Assembly: GCA_013388745.1 (NCBI GenBank)
Contig: JACAER010000032.1
Location: forward strand, 1 to 64,000
Length of the DNA: 64,000 bases
Source: Chloroflexota bacterium
GTDB taxonomy: Bacteria > Chloroflexota > Anaerolineae > Aggregatilineales > Phototrophicaceae
Direction: 5' to 3'
Shown one piece after another: positions 7,670 through 15,784 of this stretch. Made by a program: the position numbers and the translations under genes. Numbering within the stretch: position 1 is the first letter of the stretch; the number at the start of each line of letters is the position of its first letter. Under the pieces are notes generated by a model that saw only the letters and a program-made list of their open reading frames with translations, did no database searches and had not been told where the DNA came from.

Positions 7670-9337
7670 ATGCGCAAAAGGGCATTATGGCTGGTGACAC
7701 TTGTCGCCCTCTTATGGGTGACTATTGGTGTCTCCTCAGCCCAGGAAGGCCTTACGGTTCTCATCACCAGCGAATTCGCCAATATCCGTATCATTCCGGC
7801 GCTGGGCGCAGAAGTGATCGCCTCTGTGCCTGCCGCGAGCCGCTACCCGGCGACCGGGCGCAGCGCCGATAATCAATGGGTACGCATCGACTTTAACGGC
7901 GAAGAAGGCTGGCTGAATATCACGACCCTGGTAGTGCAGGGGGGCGACATCAACAGCCTGCCGGTGGCCGACCCGCGCACGATTCCTTACGGCGGCTTCG
8001 AAAGCCCGCGCTCCGGCTATACCTCGTCACTGGGGCCGATGACCGGTGTAGCGCGCGATTGGCTGCGGGTGCGCGCCGGGCCGGGGCTGGGCTACCCGAT
8101 TCTGGCGAATATCCCGATTGACCAGACATTCTGGATTCTGGGGCGCACGATCAGCAATACCTGGCTGCAAGTCAATTTTCAGGGTACGCTCGGCTGGGTG
8201 GCGATTCGCTATGTGACGATCACCGGCGGATTCGATATTGGCGTGCTGCCGGTGGACGGCATTGTGGCCGAACGCGCGCCGATTTCGGACGCGACAGACG
8301 ACGATTATATCGCCATTTTGCGGCTGATGCGCGACCGCCTGAATCTGGCGCAGCCGACACTGGATACTGTACGCGGCTCATGGAACGAATCGAGCGTGAC
8401 CGGGCGCGCTAACTGCGCCGCCCCGTACCCGGCGCGCCCCAGCGATTTTAACATCGCCAACCAACTGCTGGCGGCGTTCTATCCGACACTCAACCCGCTG
8501 CTGACCCTGTTTAACGACGCCATGACGAATCTGCGTGCGGCGCTCGATTTGTTCATCGAAGTCTGCAACCAACCGGGCGGGGGCAACCCTGTCGGGCAGG
8601 CGACGGTAATCGGCGCGCTGAACATCATCAGCGTGACAGATTCGCAGTTCGCGGAGCTGCGCCGGCGGCTGAACGAGTTGATTCCAGCGGATCTGGGGAT
8701 TGTGCTGGGGCCGAACGAGTGTTTGTTCACTTTCCGTGGACGCTCGGAAGTGCTGCAAATCGCGACGATCGGCGTGGTGTACCTGGACACGTTTAACCCG
8801 CAGAATGTGGTGAACGGCTACTGCTTCGACGCTCGCGCCGGGCAGTCGCTGCAATTCCAGACGCTCAAGATCAACGGTAGCTTCTCGCACTTCCTGGCTG
8901 TTAGCCCGATTGACAACCCGACCAACTTTTTGGCTGTCGGGCGCGCGGCGGAGGGCACGAACCTGCTGACGGTAGGACCAGTCCTCATTCCGGCCAATGG
9001 GCGCTACCTGCTGATTCTGAGCGACCAGAACCCGAACGCCGACCAACCAACGGAAGGGCTGTACGCCTTCGCCATCGTGGACATCACGGGTTTGGTGACG
9101 CCGCCAGCCTCGCTGGCGGTTGATCCGAACACAGGACAGGTTAATCTATCACTGCCTACACCAGTGGCCGGCACAACACCGGGCGGCGGCAGCGTGGGCA
9201 CGAGTTGCCCCAGCACGACGGCCACCTGCTCGCAGTTGGTGTCGTGCGACCAGGCGACCGCCTGCTTGATCGCCGGGGTGGGCGGCCTCGATTCGGACAA
9301 CGACGGTGTGCCCTGCGAAGAAAATCTGTGCCGCTAA
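7670..9337 (+). CDS. Secreted protein with two SH3b domains and C-terminal excalibur motif
   Basis: 555 residues. Signal peptide at residues 1-25 (ending VSSAQ). Two bacterial SH3 domains follow: one around residues 27-88 (ANIRIIPALGAEVI...GWLNITTLV) and one around 120-180 (WLRVRAGPGLGYPIL...GWVAIRYVTI). The middle (200-490) is unrecognised. The last 45 residues form an excalibur calcium-binding motif (SCDQATACL...LDSDNDGVPCE), with six cysteines over the final stretch. SH3b and excalibur modules are typical of cell-envelope proteins that touch peptidoglycan. AGGAGG lies 6 nt before the ATG, and TATACT at 7635-7640 is a likely -10 box. A strong terminator follows. Confidence 0.9.
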   Translation: MRKRALWLVTLVALLWVTIGVSSAQEGLTVLITSEFANIRIIPALGAEVIASVPAASRYPATGRSADNQWVRIDFNGEEGWLNITTLVVQGGDINSLPVADPRTIPYGGFESPRSGYTSSLGPMTGVARDWLRVRAGPGLGYPILANIPIDQTFWILGRTISNTWLQVNFQGTLGWVAIRYVTITGGFDIGVLPVDGIVAERAPISDATDDDYIAILRLMRDRLNLAQPTLDTVRGSWNESSVTGRANCAAPYPARPSDFNIANQLLAAFYPTLNPLLTLFNDAMTNLRAALDLFIEVCNQPGGGNPVGQATVIGALNIISVTDSQFAELRRRLNELIPADLGIVLGPNECLFTFRGRSEVLQIATIGVVYLDTFNPQNVVNGYCFDARAGQSLQFQTLKINGSFSHFLAVSPIDNPTNFLAVGRAAEGTNLLTVGPVLIPANGRYLLILSDQNPNADQPTEGLYAFAIVDITGLVTPPASLAVDPNTGQVNLSLPTPVAGTTPGGGSVGTSCPSTTATCSQLVSCDQATACLIAGVGGLDSDNDGVPCEENLCR

Positions 9338-9350
9338 AACCCCAAATAAA

Positions 9351-9376
9351 AGGGGCGAGACTCCGCGCTCGCCCCT
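9351..9376 (+). terminator. Hairpin terminator after SH3b/excalibur gene
   Basis: AGGGGCGAG (9351-9359) pairs perfectly with CTCGCCCCT (9368-9376) around an 8-nt loop, 13 nt after the stop codon. No strong T-run follows on the plus strand, so intrinsic termination is probable rather than certain. Confidence 0.55.
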
Positions 9377-9525
9377 GCCACCGCCCCGACTGTGCATTAA
9401 ACGGACAAACACAGTTGACTTGTCTGTGCCTGCTGGAATGGATACACTCCTCGTATGGGATGATTGACTCGTTTTTACAGACGATCCCAAAATGATGAGT
9501 GGGGGTTCAGGAGACACGGTTTCTG

Positions 9526-10269
9526 TTGAAAGTCATAAGCACATTGATCACAAGCGTACTGCTCATCGCAGGCGCAGTGCTGGCTCTCATAGGTGTTTTG
9601 GGCGCCAGCGCGCAGCAGAGCACGCCGGAAGCCAGCCAAGCTCTGCCACGCACAATTTACGGCAGCGAAGCGGCGCTGGCAAACAATTTGCTGCTGACGA
9701 TTGACGATTGTTCCGACGAACAATTGACGCGCCAGATGGTCGAACTGCTGATCGCCAACAATGTCACGGCGACTTTTTTCCCGAACACGATTTACATTAA
9801 CGAGCAAAATCCCCAGCTCTGGCGTTATATGGTGGGCGCTGGCTTTGAGATCGGCTATCACACGCGCACGCATCAGGAAGGCATGAGTGTCGAAGAACTG
9901 ACGGCGGATTTCGCGCGTTTTCAGGATGAGGTGCGGCAGCTGCTGGGCGACAATACCTACACCATCCGGCTCGTGCGCCCGCCCTACGGCATCTGGGATA
10001 ACAACTGGAACGCCTGGACAGAAGCTAACGATCTGGTCACGGTGCGCTGGAACGTTGTGCCGCGCGCGCGTTTGGAAATGAGCTATGTCGAGGCAGTGTT
10101 GAACGATATGGAAAACGGCGGGCGCATCATCCTGCTGCATCCGCGCCGCTTCGATTTGCGCTGGCTGGAACAAAGGCTGCCGGCGCTGCTGGCGCTGACA
10201 GATGCCGCCGGGCAGCCGCTGCGCCTGACGAGCGTGACCGAGGCGTTCAACGATGACGACGTCGGCTAG
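9526..10269 (+). CDS. Polysaccharide deacetylase (NodB homology domain), exported
   Basis: About 247 residues. All main NodB motifs are visible: motif 1 LLLTIDD, the metal-binding HTRTH, RPPYG, and the late ILLH histidine. The fold is a carbohydrate esterase family 4 deacetylase that removes acetyl groups from peptidoglycan or an exopolysaccharide. The N-terminus (KVISTLITSVLLIAGAVLALIG) is a signal peptide or anchor. TTG 9526 is preferred because AGGAG (9509-9513) precedes it and it begins exactly at the signal sequence; GTG 9499 would add nine residues and has no ribosome-binding site. It overlaps the next gene by 17 nt, so the two are probably translated together. Confidence 0.88.
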   Translation: MKVISTLITSVLLIAGAVLALIGVLGASAQQSTPEASQALPRTIYGSEAALANNLLLTIDDCSDEQLTRQMVELLIANNVTATFFPNTIYINEQNPQLWRYMVGAGFEIGYHTRTHQEGMSVEELTADFARFQDEVRQLLGDNTYTIRLVRPPYGIWDNNWNAWTEANDLVTVRWNVVPRARLEMSYVEAVLNDMENGGRIILLHPRRFDLRWLEQRLPALLALTDAAGQPLRLTSVTEAFNDDDVG

Positions 10270-11368
10270 AACCTGCCTGTGGCTGGCGGGCCTTGTCTTT
10301 CTTCTGCTGAGTGCGCCGTTTGGGTCACCTCTTCATGCGCAAACGCTGCTGCCCCAGCAGGTGTTTTTGCGGCGCGATATCGATGCCAGCGGGCGTGACC
10401 AACTGCTGTTCATCGACACGCTGACAGGCACGCAAACCGTCGTGGAGGTCACCGGTGAGCGCTACACCATCGCCGGACGCGAAGTGCTGTTTTTCGACAC
10501 ATCACTGCGGCGCGTGCGGCTGGCGGCAGACAACGGCAATGTACGCGATCATCCCTTTATGCTCTTGGGGCTGCTGACGCGGCGGGTGGATTGGGTGCTT
10601 TCGCCCGATGGCACGCTGATCGCCTGGACAATGACCGAAGGCGACAGCCAGAGTAATCTGAGCACAATTACCACTGTTGCCAATCTTGACGGCACGCAAT
10701 CCAGGCAAGTGTTGGTCGATGGCCCGCGCAGCAGTCTGCGCGCCCTGCCGGTGGCCTTCAGTGACGATCTGACACGGCTGTATATGGACTATCAGCCAGA
10801 CGGCATCGGCGACCTCACGCCGTTTACACAGTATGCCGGCCTGTTTGTGGTGGAGATCACGCCGCAAAACACGGTGGGCACGCCGCAGTATTTGCCCGGC
10901 GAGCCAGGCTGCTTTTGCGGCGGCGGCATTGGCTCTGGCTGGTTTTTGCGCTTGAGCCTGACCGCAGATTTGAGCCGCTACGATTTGCGCGCCTACAATT
11001 TGCTTGGCGGTGGCGATCAGATGATCCCGGCGCTGGCGCTGCGCGGCTATACGCAAGCGGGCGACTTTTTGATCGCGCCCGACGGCACACGCGCGGTGTA
11101 TGCGCTGGCGCAGGTCGAAGGCTTTGGTACGGCACAGCAGTCGGTGCAGACCGTGCTGGCGCTGGTCGATTTGCAAGCGCTGACGCAAACGACCCTGGGC
11201 GACCCAATCACCACCTTCGTGCATCCAGTGGCCTGGACAGAGGACAACAGCGCCGTGATTTTTACCACGCCAGAGCGCGATGGCACGTGGAAAATCAACC
11301 TGAGCGATAACGTATTGACAAAACTGGCCGATGTGACCTATCTCGGCACATTGGCGGCGGTGTTTTAA
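10253..11368 (+). CDS. Secreted beta-propeller-like protein of unknown function
   Basis: 371 residues. A signal peptide covers residues 1-29 (ending PLHAQ). The rest is rich in short beta strands with TolB/WD-like phrases spaced about 50-70 residues apart: VLSPDGTLIAWTM, LIAPDGTRAVYAL, WTEDNSAVIFTTPERDGTW. This suggests a six- or seven-bladed propeller, but no catalytic residues are evident and I do not recognise a named family. It overlaps the deacetylase gene by 17 nt, so it may assist it at the cell surface. Treat the function as unknown. Confidence 0.8.
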   Translation: MTTSARTCLWLAGLVFLLLSAPFGSPLHAQTLLPQQVFLRRDIDASGRDQLLFIDTLTGTQTVVEVTGERYTIAGREVLFFDTSLRRVRLAADNGNVRDHPFMLLGLLTRRVDWVLSPDGTLIAWTMTEGDSQSNLSTITTVANLDGTQSRQVLVDGPRSSLRALPVAFSDDLTRLYMDYQPDGIGDLTPFTQYAGLFVVEITPQNTVGTPQYLPGEPGCFCGGGIGSGWFLRLSLTADLSRYDLRAYNLLGGGDQMIPALALRGYTQAGDFLIAPDGTRAVYALAQVEGFGTAQQSVQTVLALVDLQALTQTTLGDPITTFVHPVAWTEDNSAVIFTTPERDGTWKINLSDNVLTKLADVTYLGTLAAVF

Positions 11369-11409
11369 ATAGTTGTCGCCAAGCTTAAGCGTTTTTAAAC
11401 GGACTTTGC

Positions 11410-11415
11410 TACAAT
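11410..11415 (+). promoter_or_regulatory. -10 box placed for a leaderless nth transcript
   Basis: TACAAT ends six bases before the ATG of nth and no ribosome-binding site is present. With normal -10 to +1 spacing, transcription would begin at the A of the start codon. No convincing -35 box was found. Confidence 0.35.
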
Positions 11416-11421
11416 AAAGCC

Positions 11422-12108
11422 ATGAGCGATAACCTGGATCAACGCAGAAGCAAATATGCGCCGGTGGCCGCAGCGCTGCGCGCGCTTTACGGCGCGATCG
11501 ACTGGCGGCGCGGGCTCCCACCGCTGGATGAACTGGTGGACTGTATTTTGAGCCAGAACACCAGCGACACCAACCGCGATAAGGCCTTTGACGCCCTCAA
11601 GGCGCGTTATCCGACGTGGGAGGCCGTGCGCGACGCCGATACCGACGAATTGATTGAGGTGATTCGCCCGGCGGGGCTGGCGAACCAGAAGGGCCCGCGT
11701 ATTCAGGATGTGCTGCGGCGTATCGAGGCCGAGCGCGGCGCATTGAATATCGACTTTTTGAACGATCTGCCGCTTGCAGAGGCCAAAACATGGCTGACGA
11801 ATCTAAACGGCGTGGGGCCAAAAACGGCAGCGATTGTCCTGTGCTTCGCCTTCAATCGTCCGGCGTTTCCGGTGGATACGCACGTGCATCGTGTCGGCCA
11901 GCGCATCGGCTTTCTGCCGCAGGGCATCAGCGCAGAAAAAGCGCATGACGTGATGGAAGCGCTTGTGCCGCCCGCCGATTATTATGCTTTTCACATTCAT
12001 TTGATCACACACGGGCGTCAAATCTGCCAGGCACGCGCCCCCAAATGCGAGCGCTGTCCGCTGACCGATTACTGTGATTACTACCAAAAGGCTCGACGCG
12101 ATTTATGA
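11422..12108 (+). CDS. nth: Endonuclease III (base-excision DNA glycosylase/AP lyase)
   Basis: 228 residues. It has the helix-hairpin-helix LNGVGPKTAAIVL with the catalytic lysine (GPKT) and the conserved aspartate in PVDTHVHRVGQR. The C-terminal [4Fe-4S] loop has the exact C-x6-C-x2-C-x5-C spacing (CQARAPKCERCPLTDYC). The enzyme removes oxidised pyrimidines and nicks abasic sites. The gene overlaps the next histidine kinase gene by four bases (ATGA), an unusual partner for a repair enzyme. Length and motifs fit the Nth family well; some relatives are annotated as A/G-specific or UV endonucleases. Confidence 0.95.
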   Translation: MSDNLDQRRSKYAPVAAALRALYGAIDWRRGLPPLDELVDCILSQNTSDTNRDKAFDALKARYPTWEAVRDADTDELIEVIRPAGLANQKGPRIQDVLRRIEAERGALNIDFLNDLPLAEAKTWLTNLNGVGPKTAAIVLCFAFNRPAFPVDTHVHRVGQRIGFLPQGISAEKAHDVMEALVPPADYYAFHIHLITHGRQICQARAPKCERCPLTDYCDYYQKARRDL

Positions 12109-13949
12109 TACCGAACAACAAACCCGATGGGGTGAGCGAAACTGAATTTGCCAACATGCGCCACAACCTGAATCTGCTGCGCAGCCAGATCAAATCTGGC
12201 ACGGTGGACGGCAAATTTCTGACCAAACAGGTCGATAATCTGGTTGCGCTGTTTGAGCGTCTGGAGGTGGAGCGTAAACAGCGCAAGAACGCGGCGCGCT
12301 TCGAAGCGCTGTACAACGTCAGCCGTGTGATCGGCTCGTCGCTCGATCTGCAAACAGTGCTGAATCAGGTGATGGACGCTATCATCCAACTCACCGGGGC
12401 GGAACGCGGCTTCCTGATGCTGCGGGACGACGACGGCGGGTTGCAGGTGCGCGCAGCGCGCAACTTCGACCAGAAGACCATCGGCAGCGACGAATTTAAG
12501 TACAGCCGAACCGTCGCTAATCAGGTGCTCGACAGCGGCAAGCCCGTCGTCACGACTAACGCCGCCGAAGACCCGCGTTTTTCCGGGCAGGCCAGCATTA
12601 TCGCGCAGTCGCTGCGCAGCATTATGGCGACGCCACTGCGCGCGCGCGGGAGCGTGATCGGCGTGGTGTATGTGGACAGCCGCGCGCTGGCCGGGCTGTT
12701 CGGCGAGGACGATCTGGCGGCGCTGGACGCATTCGCCGCGCAGGCCGCTGTGGCGATCGACAACGCCATTCTGTTCAACGAAACCGACCAACAGTTGGCG
12801 ATGCGTGTCAACGAATTAACGCAGCTCCGGCGCATCGACTTGCAGCTTAACGAGACATTAAACGCCGATAAAGCTATGCTCTATACGCTGGAATGGGCCT
12901 GCCGGTTGGCCGAAGCCAGCGGCGGCTATCTCGGCCTGCTCGAAGGCGAACCGGCGCGCCTGCATGTGATACATAAGCATGGCGATGTGGAAAATCTTGA
13001 TGGGTCGACATTTCTTGATCTGCGCTATCCGCAGGTGCTGGAAGTGATTGAGTCCAGCGAAGCGGCTTATGGGGAAGACGGGAACGCGGCGTTGCTGTAT
13101 GTGCCCGTGCGCCGTGAACAGATTGTGATCGGTATGGTCATCCTCCAGCGCAGCGGCGGGCAAGCTTTCAGCGATGAGCAGCGAGATGTGGTGGAACGTG
13201 TTGTGGCGCGCGCGGCAGTGGCGATCGAAAACGCGCGCCTGTATGCGGCTGTACAGTCCGCTGACCGCGCCAAAAGCGAATTTGTCGGCATTGTCGCGCA
13301 CGATCTCAAGTCGCCCATGACCAGTATTCTGGGCTATACCGACCTCACGCTGCTGCAAGGCAATCTGAGCGATCGTCAGCGCCAGTTTTTGGAACGCATC
13401 CACAACACGGTGCGCCGTATGGAAATGCTCGTCTCCGATCTGGCTGACATCAGCCGCATCGAAAGCGGACACTTCTACATGGAAGAAGCGCGCGTGAAAG
13501 TCAGCGATGTGCTGCAAGCGCTGAAAGATGGGATGCTGCCGCAGATCAACCAGCGCAACCACACCTATATCGAAGACCTGGAACCCGAAATGCCCGATCT
13601 TTTGACAGATTATTTCCGGCTGCTGCAAGTGCTCACCAATCTGGTCAGCAACGCTGTCAAATATACGCATGACAACGGCATGATCACGCTGAAATTGCGC
13701 CAGAAAGGCGATCGCGTCGAGTTCACTGTATCGGACACCGGCATCGGTCTTTCTAAAGAAAACATCCTCATGCTGGGCACAAAATTCTGGCGCGCGGAAG
13801 ACGATTTTACGCGCGCGCAGTCCGGCACGGGGCTGGGTTTCGCCATCACGCGCAGCCTGATCGAGCAAATGGGCAGCCGCATCAAGATCGAAAGTGAAGT
13901 CGGCAAGGGCAGCAGTTTTAGCTTTAGCGTCAAAGTCGCTCCGGTATAG
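12105..13949 (+). CDS. Soluble sensor histidine kinase with two GAF domains
   Basis: 614 residues, no membrane segment. A short helical N-terminus is followed by a GAF domain (about residues 60-230; SSLDLQTVLNQVMDAI, GAERGFLMLRDD), a second more divergent GAF-like domain (about 250-385), a HisKA dimerisation domain with the phosphorylated histidine in VAHDLKSPMTSI (near residue 399), and a HATPase_c domain with N-box NLVSNAVKYT, G1 DTGIGL and G2 GTGLGFAI. It would sense a cytosolic or diffusible signal. No response regulator is adjacent. Translation is coupled to nth by an ATGA overlap, and the PIG-L gene begins 8 nt downstream. Confidence 0.93.
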   Translation: MIPNNKPDGVSETEFANMRHNLNLLRSQIKSGTVDGKFLTKQVDNLVALFERLEVERKQRKNAARFEALYNVSRVIGSSLDLQTVLNQVMDAIIQLTGAERGFLMLRDDDGGLQVRAARNFDQKTIGSDEFKYSRTVANQVLDSGKPVVTTNAAEDPRFSGQASIIAQSLRSIMATPLRARGSVIGVVYVDSRALAGLFGEDDLAALDAFAAQAAVAIDNAILFNETDQQLAMRVNELTQLRRIDLQLNETLNADKAMLYTLEWACRLAEASGGYLGLLEGEPARLHVIHKHGDVENLDGSTFLDLRYPQVLEVIESSEAAYGEDGNAALLYVPVRREQIVIGMVILQRSGGQAFSDEQRDVVERVVARAAVAIENARLYAAVQSADRAKSEFVGIVAHDLKSPMTSILGYTDLTLLQGNLSDRQRQFLERIHNTVRRMEMLVSDLADISRIESGHFYMEEARVKVSDVLQALKDGMLPQINQRNHTYIEDLEPEMPDLLTDYFRLLQVLTNLVSNAVKYTHDNGMITLKLRQKGDRVEFTVSDTGIGLSKENILMLGTKFWRAEDDFTRAQSGTGLGFAITRSLIEQMGSRIKIESEVGKGSSFSFSVKVAPV

Positions 13950-13957
13950 GACAAGTT

Positions 13958-14746
13958 ATGCATCTTTTTCTGTCACCACATCTGGATGACGCCGTTTTAA
14001 GCTGCGGCGCCATGATTAAGCGTTTGGCCGCCAACGGGCAGGATGTGCTGATTATGACAGTGACGGCGGGCGACGCTCCCGAACTGCCCAACGCCACCCC
14101 GATCGTACACGACCTGCATCAGCGCTGGGGGCTGGGTGCGAATCCGGTGCCTGGGCGCCGCCGGGAAGACAGCGCCGCCGCGCAGTTGTTAGGGGCGCGC
14201 GTGCTGCATCTGCCGTTTTTAGACTGCATCTACCGCCGCGATGCTGCCGGCCACTTGATGTACAGCACAGATCAAGCGATTTTCGGCGACATTGACGAAG
14301 ACGACGGCCAGGCGAATGCACTCGCGCAGTACAAGCTGGACATAGGCGCGGCGCCGGACGCCGAAATCACACTCTATATCCCACTGGGTGTCGGTCACCA
14401 TGTCGATCATCAGATCGCGCGCGCGTGGGGACTGAAACTGCGCGCAACGCACCCCCGCTGGCAGGTGCGTTTTTATGAAGATTATCCCTACTGCCGCGTG
14501 GACGGCGCGACTGAACGCGCGCTGGAATACTTCATGTGGAACGAAATGCGGCTGGAGATGCAAATCCTGTGGGTGTCTGAGGCAGAAGTCGCGGCGAAGA
14601 TTGACGCCATCGCCTGTTATGCCTCGCAGATCAGCACCTTCTGGCACGAGAACAACCGCGAATCGCTAGCGGCAGATGTGCGGGCGACGATGCTCAGGGC
14701 CGGGCAGCAGGTGTTGGCCGAGCGGCTGTGGGTGATGACGGATTAA
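13958..14746 (+). CDS. PIG-L family (LmbE-like) N-deacetylase
   Basis: 262 residues. The zinc-binding signature SPHLDDAVLSCG (residues 6-17) and the later HHVDHQ identify a PIG-L/LmbE amidohydrolase. Members de-N-acetylate GlcNAc-type substrates: GlcNAc-inositol (mycothiol), GlcNAc-malate (bacillithiol), or sugars in natural products. The substrate here is unknown; no thiol-ligase or glycosyltransferase partner is adjacent. It lies 8 nt behind one histidine kinase and about 57 nt before another, in the same orientation. AGGA precedes the ATG. Confidence 0.9.
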   Translation: MHLFLSPHLDDAVLSCGAMIKRLAANGQDVLIMTVTAGDAPELPNATPIVHDLHQRWGLGANPVPGRRREDSAAAQLLGARVLHLPFLDCIYRRDAAGHLMYSTDQAIFGDIDEDDGQANALAQYKLDIGAAPDAEITLYIPLGVGHHVDHQIARAWGLKLRATHPRWQVRFYEDYPYCRVDGATERALEYFMWNEMRLEMQILWVSEAEVAAKIDAIACYASQISTFWHENNRESLAADVRATMLRAGQQVLAERLWVMTD

Positions 14747-14803
14747 GCGGGCACGGCGAAGACGAAGCAACGACCTTATTCTCTGCGCATGAGGAGCAAC
14801 GGT

Positions 14804-15691
14804 ATGGCAAATGAAGGCGCGCTGCAAGAGGCGCAGGCACAACTCGCGGAACTGATTAAGGCCGCCAAAATCGGCAATATTATCCCGATCCGGCTGCCGG
14901 GACAACTTGAAGCGATTGAAGCGCTGCTGGCAAAAGCTGAAGAACAGCACGCGGAGGAGATGCAGAAGCGCGCCGCCGCGCCCGATCTGGAAGCCTATAT
15001 GAAAGATCAGGCAGCTTTTCTTTCGCACGCTGTGCATGAACTGCGCACGCCCATGACCAGCATTCGTGGCTATGCCGACATGTTGAACACGCCGGCGATG
15101 GGTGAACTCAACGATATGCAAAAACAGTTTCTGGATACCATCCGCACCAATGCCCGCCGTATGGAAAGCCTGCTTTCGGACGTGAGCATCATTAACAAGC
15201 TGCGCGCTAACAATCTGCGTCTGAATCAGAAGATGGACATGTTCAAGAACATCGCCATGATGATCGAAAAACAGATGCGGCCCTATGCCGAGGAATTGAA
15301 GCGCACACTGACCTTTGACATCCCGCAGGGACTGCCGCTGCTGACGGTTGACAGCGAACTGCTGACCATTGCGCTCAACAAACTGGTCGAAAACGCCATC
15401 CGCTACTCGCCGGAAGAAACCGGCACGGTCAAAGTCACAGGCGCGGCGGCCGGCAGCGATTTGGTTATTACTATCGCCGACAACGGCATCGGCATAACGC
15501 CCGAAGACCTAGCGCAGTTGGGTACGCTCTACTTCCGCAGCGAAAACGAAGCCGTGCGCGCCTATAAAGGCAGCGGCACAGGCATCCCCATCGCCTACGG
15601 ACTGATCGAACTGATGGGCGGCAGTGTCAGCGTCGAAAGCACGGTAGATGTGGGCACGACCTTCACCATTATGCTCAAGGGCATGACCTAG
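14804..15691 (+). CDS. Small cytosolic sensor histidine kinase
   Basis: About 295 residues. A helical N-terminal stretch (residues 1-65) without a recognised sensor domain leads into HisKA, with the histidine at about residue 78 in LSHAVHELRTPMTSIRGYAD, then a HATPase_c domain with LVENAIRYS, DNGIGI and KGSGTGIPIAYGL. No membrane segment. ATG 14804 is chosen over ATG 14789 because GAGGAG lies 7 nt upstream of it. It belongs to the nth - kinase - PIG-L - kinase run, which ends at the terminator at 15730-15764. The two kinases are similar in the HisKA region (MTSI-GY-D), suggesting a related signalling output. Confidence 0.92.
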   Translation: MANEGALQEAQAQLAELIKAAKIGNIIPIRLPGQLEAIEALLAKAEEQHAEEMQKRAAAPDLEAYMKDQAAFLSHAVHELRTPMTSIRGYADMLNTPAMGELNDMQKQFLDTIRTNARRMESLLSDVSIINKLRANNLRLNQKMDMFKNIAMMIEKQMRPYAEELKRTLTFDIPQGLPLLTVDSELLTIALNKLVENAIRYSPEETGTVKVTGAAAGSDLVITIADNGIGITPEDLAQLGTLYFRSENEAVRAYKGSGTGIPIAYGLIELMGGSVSVESTVDVGTTFTIMLKGMT

Positions 15692-15729
15692 AGACGGTAA
15701 TCTGTTTTCAGTTGTCAGTTAAGAATCAA

Positions 15730-15764
15730 AAGCCCCTCACACTGTAACGCACTGTGAGGGGCTT
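15730..15764. terminator. Bidirectional intrinsic terminator between histidine kinase and lysS
   Basis: A perfect 12-bp stem, AAGCCCCTCACA with TGTGAGGGGCTT, around an 11-nt loop. It lies between converging genes. Short T-rich tracts follow on both sides (CTTTG on plus; TTTTGATTC on minus), so it can stop both transcripts. Confidence 0.8.
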
Positions 15765-15784
15765 CTTTGTGCGGTGCGGCGCGC

